Shown here: piece after piece, positions 32,601 through 43,400 of the stretch
How positions within the stretch are numbered: the first letter of the stretch is position 1
How the letters are laid out: every line of letters starts with the position of its first letter
DNA from: Falsihalocynthiibacter halioticoli
Lineage (GTDB): Bacteria; Pseudomonadota; Alphaproteobacteria; Rhodobacterales; Rhodobacteraceae
DNA length: 64,000 bases
NCBI RefSeq assembly: GCF_025802015.1
Contig: NZ_JAOYFC010000002.1
Location: forward strand, 744,001 to 808,000
Reading direction: 5' to 3'
Translations under genes and position numbers: made by a program
The notes under the pieces: generated by a model
The model's database searches: none
What the model was told of the DNA's origin: nothing
What the model saw: only the letters and a program-made list of their open reading frames with translations

Positions 32601-33862
32601 TCTTTCACCCGTTCAATTTGTGCGCCCACGCCCGCAAATTTTGCAACGACATGCTCATAACCGCGATCAACGTGATAAACGCGGGACACAACTGTTTCAC
32701 CTTCAGCGGCCAAACCGGCAAGAATAAGCGATACTGATGCTCGCAAATCCGTTGCCATGACCGGTGCACCTTTGAGGCGCTTTACGCCCGTTACTTTGGC
32801 GACACCACCATGCACATCAATCTGCGCCCCCATGCGAATAAGCTCTGGGGCGTGCATGAACCTGTTTTCAAAAATCCGTTCTTCAAGCACGCTGGTGCCC
32901 TCGGCGGTACACATCAGCGCCATCATCTGGGCCTGTAGATCTGTTGGGAAACCAGGATAAACTTCAGTGACTACATCAACAGCTTTGATCGCATCACCAC
33001 GGCGCGCGACCATCAGACCGTTTTCCGTCTCGCGAACATCGATCCCTGCGGCATCAAGCTTCTCACAAAAGGCGCCCAGCAAATCCATACGACCACCAAG
33101 AAGCTCGACTTCCCCCCCCGCGATTGCTGGCGCAAGCATATAAGTGCCAAGTTCAATCCGGTCCGTTACAACTGGATGCGTGGCCCCGTGAAGGCGGTCA
33201 ACACCTTCGATCGTAACTGTGGAGGTGCCTTCACCTTCGATTTGCGCACCCATTTTCCGAAGACATTCAACCAGATCAACAATCTCTGGCTCTCTCGCAG
33301 CGTTCTTGAGAACAGTTGTCCCTTTCGCAAGCGTCGCAGCCATGATTGTGTTTTCTGTGGCGCCAACCGAAGCAAAGCGCAACTCATGCACAGCGCCCTT
33401 TAGCCCTTTTGGGGCCTTTGCGTGCAAGTACCCTTCCTTAAGCTCGATCTCCGCACCAAGCGCCTCAAGCGCTTCGATGTGCAAATCCATTGGCCGCGCT
33501 CCAATCGCACAGCCTCCTGGCAGCGAAACAATCGCATGGCCAAGCCGCGCCAGCAGGGGCCCAAGAACAAGGTTTGACGCGCGCATTTTCCGCACGATCT
33601 CATAGTCAGCCACGTGATTGTCGATATTGTGCGATGACATCGCCAGCACTTTGCCGTCCTGAAGGCTTGAGACTTCCGCCCCAAACGAAGCCAACAATGC
33701 GCTCATCGTTTTGATATCCGAGAGTCTTGGTGCGTTGGTCAAGGTCAGCGGTTCTTCTGACAACAGCGTCGCAGGCATCAAGGTAAGACAGGCATTTTTG
33801 GCGCCCGCAATCGGAATTTGGCCTTTAAGTGGGCCATTGCCCGTAACGACGATTGAATCCAT
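32597..33862 (-). CDS. murA: UDP-N-acetylglucosamine 1-carboxyvinyltransferase
   Basis: A 421-residue EPSP-synthase-fold enzyme that performs the first committed step of peptidoglycan synthesis (enolpyruvyl transfer to UDP-GlcNAc). The catalytic Cys lies in SLPGGCAIGARPMDLH. Other family text includes GPLKGQIPIAGAKNACL near the start and YPGFPTDLQAQMMALM. Normal length, start ATG 33860-33862. A 51-residue gene ends 8 bases upstream on the same strand. Confidence 0.97.
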   Translation of the reverse strand: MDSIVVTGNGPLKGQIPIAGAKNACLTLMPATLLSEEPLTLTNAPRLSDIKTMSALLASFGAEVSSLQDGKVLAMSSHNIDNHVADYEIVRKMRASNLVLGPLLARLGHAIVSLPGGCAIGARPMDLHIEALEALGAEIELKEGYLHAKAPKGLKGAVHELRFASVGATENTIMAATLAKGTTVLKNAAREPEIVDLVECLRKMGAQIEGEGTSTVTIEGVDRLHGATHPVVTDRIELGTYMLAPAIAGGEVELLGGRMDLLGAFCEKLDAAGIDVRETENGLMVARRGDAIKAVDVVTEVYPGFPTDLQAQMMALMCTAEGTSVLEERIFENRFMHAPELIRMGAQIDVHGGVAKVTGVKRLKGAPVMATDLRASVSLILAGLAAEGETVVSRVYHVDRGYEHVVAKFAGVGAQIERVKE

Positions 33863-33870
33863 TTTCTGCC

Positions 33871-34026
33871 CTACTCTGCCTTGTTATCTATATCTTTGCG
33901 CGCACGAACCTGCTGCTTGCGTTTCGCCATATTCGCCTTCAATGCCGCCTTGAGACGTTTTTCACGCTCCTCAGCCGCCTGTTTGCGCCCCGGTTTTACG
34001 GATTTATCATTGGTTCCCGAACTCAT
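33871..34026 (-). CDS. Small basic protein upstream of murA, 51 residues
   Basis: A very short gene: the ATG at 34024-34026 opens a 51-codon frame rich in Lys, Arg, Ala and Gln (PGRKQAAEEREKRLKAAL, then KANMAKRKQQVRARK). It should be one long charged helix. It ends 8 bases before murA, so it is probably the first gene of the operon. I believe such a small protein is common at this place in Rhodobacterales; its role is unknown. Confidence 0.7.
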   Translation of the reverse strand: MSSGTNDKSVKPGRKQAAEEREKRLKAALKANMAKRKQQVRARKDIDNKAE

Positions 34027-34213
34027 GTCGAATATCTAACGCAGGGCAGCGTGAGCGTCCAGCAAATGCACACGTGCATGCCTGAACAGCCCGAAAATAA
34101 GCTGACCTAGGCCAAAATAAGCTCTCCCCAATGAAGCGGCGGATATTCCTCAAAAGACGCTTGCGTCGCCAACCGAATACGTCTAATCACGCGCCACGGA
34201 CTTTATCCCGTTG

Positions 34214-34288
<75 letters not shown>

Positions 34289-34417
34289 TTAAAGCCTCCC
34301 TCCAAGTTCATTTATCTGCCGTTGCAACAAGCGCGGTTTCTCAGTCATCCCGTGCCAAACGTGATTCGAGCCAAGAGTGGCCGCGATTTGTTGCGGCACA
34401 CATTTATTCAAGAAGTT

Positions 34418-37400
34418 CTAAAGAACCGCCGTTTGCTGCGCCCCTTGCGCGTCAAGGAAAATCACTTCGACTTGGTCAGAGAAGCCAGCAGCAGCGCCGA
34501 CGGCAGCAACGCTGACGCCGTCAACCTGCAAGTCTCCAGATCCGCTATTGTATGAAATTCGGTCGGTCGGAATTTCGCTGCCTGAAAGCTTTACCAAAGC
34601 CGTTAGATCAATTTGATCACTTTCTGTAGCCGAGGCCGTTGGTGAAACATAATCAGTTATGACATCCGCAATTTGTAAATCTGTCAGTTCGAAAATGTCG
34701 GAACCACCGCCACCTGTTAGCGTATCGCTGCCGGTACCTCCGGAAAGGATATCGCTTTGGTTCGATCCTATGAGGACATCATCCCCACCGCCGCCATAGA
34801 CTTCAAATCCTGTTGTTGCGGCCGATAAATCAACGAAATCATCACCGCCGAGCATAGAGAACGCTTCGACGTCGGCGTATGTGCGGGTTGCAGAATAAAT
34901 CACAGCATCGTCGAACTCTGTTGCAAGCGCCGTGTCATTGCTGCCTGTCCCGCCGATCACATCCGACATGAGCTGCTGACCGCCGGGCGCCACGCCATCG
35001 ACCGTCATCTGCATGGTGTTGAAGTCCAGATTTGCGGTTGCTTCTGTGCTTGCATTCGGGGTTCCGTCGTCCTGAATTGTATAGGTCAGCACAGGCGTAC
35101 CGATGTAGCCGTTAGGAACCGTGATTTGAACACTATTGGCAAGCAACGTGACTGTTACGTCCGGATCATTGGTGCTCGCGCTGACGATGGTCATCCCGTT
35201 TCCTTCCGGGTCCGTCGCGTTGGCGAGGAGATCAGTAAACGTCAGGTCAAGCGTTGTGGTGATGGAATCGAAATCCAAAGGCGCACTCACGACTGGTGCC
35301 TGATTGAGTTCGACAACATATGGCAATGCGGGTGCTGAACCGTGGTTCGTCGTTACTGTTATATCCCCGTTTATTGGCATAGCAACCGCCACGGGGAACG
35401 TGAGTGTCAACGCGGCGACAGCCGCAGTAAACAACGCAACATCCATTGTTCCGCGTGTGATTGTCAGTGTGGTCCGTGACGCATCAAAGGTTCCGATTGA
35501 AACGGATGCAGCCGCAGGGATCGGGGCGTTGAAAGTTATCACAACCTCTTCCAACGTTTCCGATGGCGTCGCTTGCGTGTCTGTTACCGTCGCGATGATT
35601 TCAAACTCGACAACAACATCGCTACCGCTTTCGGCCAGAGCAATTGGGGTTGTGTTGGTGGCATCAAGGTCGAGCTCGCCCGCAACTTCGATATTAAAGT
35701 TTCCGCTCTCGTTGCCGCCTTCGTTGGTTGTGACCTGAATACTTCCTGTCAGGTCTGTTCCATTGGTGGCAAAATCGGTTGGGAACTGAATGGAAAGTCC
35801 GTTGAACTCGGCCAGACTTCCGGTAAAGACGAGCGTCCCGCTGACAGGCACAGGTGTGCCGCCACTGACCGAATAGGTTGTCCCACTCGGAACACCGTTG
35901 ATTGTGTACGTAACGGTATCAACGACTTCGGAGCCATCTGTATCTGTGACAGAGATGTCAAAATCAGCAGCCGGGGTATAATCAACCGGCGCATCGGTTT
36001 CCTGCAGAACAACGTCAGGTGTCAGAACGGTTAGATTAAGGTCTGGTGCTGGCGTGACGGTTAAGTCCAGATCAGCAGGTGTCGAGCGCTCCTCGTCCGT
36101 GTAGCTTCCTGAACTATCAACGGTCACAGCAACAACTTCGAGCGCTACATTCCCGCCGAAATCCTGCCCCGGTACGAATGTGACGGTATCTGTCGGAACA
36201 AACGTGCCGCCAGACAATTGACCCGGAATGGTGTAAACGCCTAGGCTGGAAGTTAGTGCATTAGGGCCCAAGAAAATTTGGCCATTCCCAGGATCTGTGA
36301 TCTCGAAATAAATAGTCTCATGAGGATCAGGCGTCGTTGCTTCAAGCGTTAGGGTATATGGTTGCGGCTGATCTTCTGTACCCGTTGTCGGATCGATACT
36401 CGCGGTCAGTGTTGGGATATCGGCATCAGGCAGCACCACCACGGAAAAATCGACCGTTGTTGATGCTGTATCCGAGTTTGATAGCTCGATCGTCGAAACC
36501 TCAAGCGTGAGGGGAATTGACGCCGGAATACTTGGGTCCAATGGATCAGGAGTGCGTGCATGCTCGTCTTTCAACTGGAGCGTGACTGACGAAAATGCTG
36601 ATCTTGAAATTGTATAGCTGCCGTCGCCATTATCGATAAAGCCACTACCGCTTGGACCAGAAACTTTCAAATAATCCGGCACACCTGAAAGAACGATAGA
36701 GATCGTTTCTGAACCGTCCTGATCGGGTGTATCCGCAGTCACAACATCCGAGAGCAAGAAGGCATTGTCCTCGATAATTGTAACTACGGCTTGGCCGCCT
36801 GAGTTGTCGACGTAAGGTTGCCCTGTTTCAGGGTCGATAATTGTGTCGTCGAATTTGATTTCTGGCGTGTCAGCAACGGCGGTGATTTCGATTGTTTTCG
36901 ATGCATCTACTGTTTTCTGATCGCCGTTAATATCTTCCGAAGTCGCCGAAACCGTGATCGTTAGGGTGCCGCTATAGTGTTCGGTCGGTCGAAGCGTAAG
37001 GCCCGCGACGTCGTCTTTTGGAACAGAATACGTCCCTGACGGGTTCGGCAGAAGAACCGCTCCGCTTGAATCTTTTAGGACGACCCCTGCACTCCCGCCA
37101 CCAGAGATGGTTATTTCAACGTTACCAACGAGCCGCTCACCGCCGTCAGGGCCTGTGACGTCAAGTCCGAGTGCGTAGTCGGTATCTTCGTCAAACTTGT
37201 TTGCACCTGTGAAATTGATTTCGGGACCGTCAACAACCGGGTGAATCACAATCGGGAAGGACTGTGGGCCAGAGTCAGTCTGCATGTTGCAGCTGAAATT
37301 CTCGAGCGTCATCGAGTAGTCGAGGCTGTTCAAATTGTCATAAGGGTCATCCGGTCCGAACGTTTCGCCAGGCGCGAAGGGGTTTACCGGACTTGATTGG

Positions 37401-40400
37401 TGCGGCGGCGGCGTAAACAAGATACTGCCAGCCGTTAACGTTGGATCAGATGGATCTATCCCAAGCTGCGCAACATCAACAACATACCCACCCGTTGATG
37501 GATCAAGCAAAACCGCTCCTGGCGGATTGCTGGAAATCATTGCGCCCGGTGGCAAATCGATTTCCAAGGTGAAGTTTCCATTCACACCGTTAGGCAGGTT
37601 CGTAAGGTCACTAATCGAAGTGTATGTGCCGTCAGGATTGAGCTGGAGTTGGAATGCAATCTCTGTGTCTTCGTCTCCGCTCCCAACAAGGGAAAGCGTC
37701 GGCAATCCGATCATTTTGTCGGGGTCGCATGGGTTACCACCACCGGATTGGGGCAATACAACAATAGCGAAGTCTTCTGTGGTTACCGAGCCGCCGGGAA
37801 GGCTATTCAGATAGTTCAGATTATCTTCAACCGACGTGTTCGGCAGACCGCTGGTATCTTGATCATCCTCCAGAACGATCGCATGGATTTTCAGATCGTA
37901 GTATGTAACCTCCGACACACTCGTTGGTACAAATTCAAGCGCCGCGAGTTCACTTGCCGAAACGATATAGCTATCCAGACCACCTGCGGATGGCGTATTT
38001 GAAAGGAAGCCGCCAGAAAACGAAGTGCTCGGATCAACGCCAGTAATCACATAGTACAGCGTTTCAGAGCCATCAAAATTGCCAGCGTTGGTTATCTCGG
38101 TCATGGTCCCCTGCAATGGGGTTGCCGCCTCAAACATAGCGCCGGAATAATTCAGACCATTTTCCAATGCCAAGTCGGTTAGGCGCATATCCAGCAGAAA
38201 CGGCTGATCATCGTTTCCAGCATACCCATAAACATTGTCGTATTCGGTCCCCGGACGGAAATCGCTATCGACATCGCTTTGCTGAATACCACCAGTAACT
38301 TGGCTTGGATCTTCCTGTTGTGCCGTCAAGATTACAGGATCTGCAATACCTTGCACAGAAATGGTGACCGTACCTGTTGCTGCGGTAAATTCAGTCAAAT
38401 CAATGGTTTCATAGTATTCAACGCTAACGTCGAAAACGACATCTTCGTTGCTGTCCTGCCCTGGCAAGACCCAAAGGTTTTGGGCCTGCGCGGGTGTCAA
38501 TATCACCTGACCACCCGATAGGAAAATCTCTGTTCCACCTGCAGCAGGGTCGCCGTCAAAGAAACGGGGGTGGCGTCCGAATGAATCTGCTTGAACATTC
38601 TCGAGCTTAACAACACCCAGAATTGCTTCAGGCGAACCAGGTGAGTTTGTCAGATTATCGATGATGTTTCCATCGATCGAAATCTGTACCGCGGTATCTT
38701 CTTGGGTATTGGCTGTCTCTGAAGGGTCGCCGCCATCCGCAACGGGATCGATATAGATTGGTACACCAATATTTGTTACGCGCGTACCACCGTCATCCTC
38801 GGTTGAAACAACTTGCAGTGCGAGTACAAAATCGCCGGCCCAATGCTTTGGAATGCCGTGGAACTCAAGGTTCTCCCACTGATAAATTCCAAGCGCCGCA
38901 TTCCCTTCCAAGCTCCAGCTGTTAAAGCCAGTCGGAACTCCGACTTCAGTTATCAGCGCAGGAACTTTCGGTCCCGTTGGGTTATTAATGTCTGTAACAT
39001 AAACCGTTACAACTTCGGGCACACCACGCAATACAATCGCGGTAATCTGCTCCGATCCGTCCATATCTGGAATATGCGGCAAAAGCGAAACGCCCCATAT
39101 CCCGCCTGCGTCATCGATGACCTGCTCATTACCGTTTGGAAGGTTGTTGATTGTCGCGAAGTTGTTAACCGGATCTGTGTCGACATCAAATATTGCGGCC
39201 GCTTTTCGGGAAGCGTTTGTTGCGGTGTTGGTATCAATCGTCTTGAGCGAAACGTTCAGGTCCGCTCCAAAGAAACTCCCCGCAGAGGTAAAGTCATCAG
39301 TGTCTGAACGATCAATATCGTAATCTTCGTAAAGGGTCGGCGTAAGTTGAATTGACGCTTCAAACGTTGTTACGCCTGCCGCGAATGTTATCTCGACTTT
39401 ACCCGTGCCAGAATTGTAAGTGGCCGAACTGATTTTCGCGTATTCAGAAGCCGGGATTGGCCCAGTTCCGCTCGGATCAAAGAACGCTGCTTGGTCAATA
39501 TTGCCGCCAGATACGTATTGGGCAATCCAATCCTCCGGCACATTTTCAATGACGATTTTATCAAGTTGTTCTGATCCATCGAGGTCTGGCGTAGAGCCTT
39601 CGAGCGAGACGAACACTTCGACCTGCCCCGGTCCGGAACCATCATCAGTACTCTCCAAGAGCGTTAGAATATCGGTAACAGTGAAGGTGCCGCCTTTGCG
39701 GTTTACCGCTTCAATCGCCGTTGGGGAACCGGTCGCAACTTCTGCGGAACTCAGAACAAAAACGCTGGTACTAAACAGCACCTCAGACAGCGGGTTTATC
39801 GTCTGTGTGAACTGGAACGTTTGCAGAGTGGAGAAGTTATCACTTGTGTCGATCTCGACATCATTGGTTGTGGTCTCGTTCCAATACCCCTCTCCGTCGA
39901 TCGTTGTGATACCGCTGTAATGTTGAGGGTAGCCAACCTCAATCGCTTCGAGCGCATCCATAAATTGAGTGTTGGACGCGCCAAACGTTGGAGTGAATTT
40001 GTAGCTGACGCTATTTGCGGTGCTGCCTGTTTCGACGATCGTGATGTTGCCCTGATGAACGGCCGGTACGGTTAGCGAGAACTGAGCAGGATCAGACGGG
40101 TCAAAGTTCGTTGACGCCGTTTCAAATGTAAACGTGAGATCAAGTTCACTGATCGTTTCAGACCCATCGTTATCGACGAGAGCAAGATTTGAGATGCCGA
40201 GATTTAGCTTCAATGGGCCGGTTTTGTTTTCATCGGCTACAACGTCCGTCGTAGAAACTGAGGCGCCATCAACAACCGCGTCAACATCAACATCAATTGC
40301 ATCAACAGCCGTCGCGGTATCCGTAGGCAGGCCCGCAGCGCTGTCTTCTGATGTTACCGTACCAACAAGGTCAGCACCGACTATGGTTGCGACATCACGG

Positions 40401-43400
40401 TCATCATTCTCTAGAGGGGCAACTTGAACGGTCGCGTCGAACGCAGTTGTCCCTGGCACAAGGTTAATCGTAAGCGTTGTACCGGCCATTTGAGCGGAAT
40501 CGATGCTCGCCACATCCGGCCCAGAGAATAGCGTTAGATCGACAGTCCCTGCAGGAATCCAGCCAGTGGGCACATTCTCGATAACGATTGTAGTGAGTTG
40601 CTCCGAGCCGTCTTGGTCAGGAGTATTGGCGTTGATCACAAGGCCAAAAGTCGTGTCCTCTTTTACCACAAACTGATCTTGCGCCGGTGACGTAACGCTT
40701 GAAGGGCTGGTATCAACTGATAGCGTAATCTCAGGCTCTGCAACTGGCGTTATGTTAACCTTGAAGTCAGTCGACGTTCCGGCCGTATTTCCCTCGTCGG
40801 TGACAACGGTGACGTTTACATCAATTATTCCCGAGAAGTGTTCTGGAAACGACGTGATAGAAAGTGCCTGAAGCTGCGAAAGCGACAAGTTTAATGTAGC
40901 GACCGGACCTGATACCGAGATTGGCGTCGCAGTTCCGTCAGACAGGATGGTAGGTCCATTTGTTGGCAAGCCATCAAACGTTACGACGATATCGGTTATA
41001 CTCTCGGAGCCATCTATATCCGTAACCGTCGCGTCTATATTCAGCGGAATAGGCAAGCCGAAATCTTCGATCCGTGTCAGGTCCGCCACGTCGATATCGA
41101 CGTCAGCCTCGGACGCAATATTGACCGTGAAGTCCTTGGTTTCGATACCATCGGTGGCATCGACATCAATCTCGCCGTTAAGAATTGCCTCGTCGGTGGT
41201 GAAGGTAACGCTGCCGGCAATTGGAGTCGCGGTCGAGAAGTCGTCCGGCAATTGGAAGACCAGATTATTGTATTCCGCTAACGTAAGTGGAGGAAGCCCA
41301 CCGGCAGCGAACGCAGCAAAACTGGTACCGCCATTCAACGAATAGAGGGCGCCTGCCGGAAGCCCTGTGATCGTCACGTCGACTTGTGCAATCGATTCAG
41401 AACCGTCGGCATCACTTGCATTGCCTTGGACAGCGTCCACCAGTTTAAACTCTAGAGGAGCGTGTGAAGTTGTATCTTCGTCCGTGTCTCCAGGGGCGTC
41501 ATTCTCTGTTATGTCAATCAGTCCAGGTCCCGTGACTTCAACATCACCTTCAGCAGAAATCCGGATCTCGAGAATTCCAGAGTCTATTCCGCCTTCATCT
41601 GTCAGCGCAGTAATTTGCGCGGAAAGAGTCGTAGCTGGATTTTCTGTTGAAAAGTCAGCAGGGAAACGAAGGACCAATGCTTCGTATTCTGCCAGCGTTC
41701 CGGTAAATGAGAAGTTCCCCGAGGCTGGCTGATATGGCCCTCCTGCAACCGAGTATTCGGCACCTGCGGGCATGCCGCTAAAGTACGCGGTAACATTCGT
41801 AACGGATTCCGACCCATCGATATCTGTTGCAATTGGATCAATGTAATCGGCGGGTTTGAGTGTAAGAGCAGCGTCCGTTTCGCTGAGGACGGCAACTGCG
41901 TCTGGAACGTCTACATCGCCTTCTACGTAAATGGTAATAGGTGAAGTTACAGTTTCGCGTGTCGTAACGCCGGACTCAGTAACATCCAGTTCAATGGCGA
42001 TCTCAGGCTGAGGCTGCCCAACAGGGCTTTCCGTAGAATAGTCCTTCGGAAACACCATAGTTAAATTGTTAAGATCAGTCAGATTTGGCGGAACCCATGT
42101 GAATGTACCGCCGACGATTGTCCCGACATTCGCGCCACCAACTGTAGCGTAAAATCCCGCCGGCACATTGGTCATTTCAAATGAAACAAACGTAATTACT
42201 TCGTCCGGGTCGGGGTCATCGATGACGCTATAGTCGCCAAACCGAAGCGGAAGCTCTGCGTCTGTTTCGGTCGCCACAATGTCGACCGTAACATTGTCAT
42301 CGGGCACTGGCTTGATTTCGATGATTTGTTGTGTTGCCTCAACGCCTTCCCGTGTTTCAACGCGTATGTCAGCAATGAGATTTCCTGAATAGTTCTCCGG
42401 CAAGAAAAGCTGCAAATTGTTAAGTTCGGCAATGCTCCCGCTCCAGACATTGCCAGTTAGAGCACCCCCGCCAACGGGTGCCGCACCTGCGGGAAGGCCT
42501 GTAAACGTAACCGTCACAGTAGGGGCAAAGAGCGGATCATTCGGGTCTTCGGTCTCGGAGTCGTCGATATCGCCGATTGACGCCACAATTTCCAGATCAA
42601 CGGTAACGCCAGCTGTCGTGTTGTTGTTGTCTTCGAGAGCCGTCACTTTTGCAGGAGCGGCAAGATCGATATCCTCTTCAAATCCAATATCAACAACCCG
42701 AACAGACGTCGCTTGCCCGTCGACAGATGTATCTATCAACGGAATCGCATCTTCGTCTGTTGTAACCTTAAGCGTAAATGTGAGCGGCAGCTGGGTTTGG
42801 TTGCCCGCCAAGTCAGAGCGGTTGGCAGTGGAAAAATCAGCTGCGAGTTCAAAACCAATTGCATTGAACGCCGTTACAACATCAGTGCCGCCAGCGTTCG
42901 TAAGTGTGAGCGTCATCGTGACCGAGCCGTCAGCAGCCTTCGAGAATGCTGCTGTGGCACCTGGCGCGTTCAAGTTAATGTCTGAACCCGAAGTCACATT
43001 TCCAGGCAGCCCTGCAACGATAAGGATAAGCTCTTCAATGCTCTCCGAACCGTCGATGTCCGTCGCCATCGGCGCAAAAAGCGACGATGGTGAAACGGGG
43101 GTCACGCTGTCAGTTTCGTCTGGGATAGTATCTGGCAGGGAGTCGTCGATCGTCACGTCACCTTCGGGTGTGATCCTGATATTCACAGCCACTGACTGCC
43201 CCGTCGGATCTTCAGTAGAGGTCGCGGTCAACACGCCTTCGAGGTCGCCTGACGCTCCTGTTAATGGGCTTTCGGTAGAATAGTCTTTGGGGAAAACAAG
43301 GCGGAGCGCCTTGTATTGAAGGCCAGTGCCGCTAAACACCAATGTACCGCCCGTTGCATCATTGTAGCTGATCGTAGACGCAGGAACGCCATTGAAAACC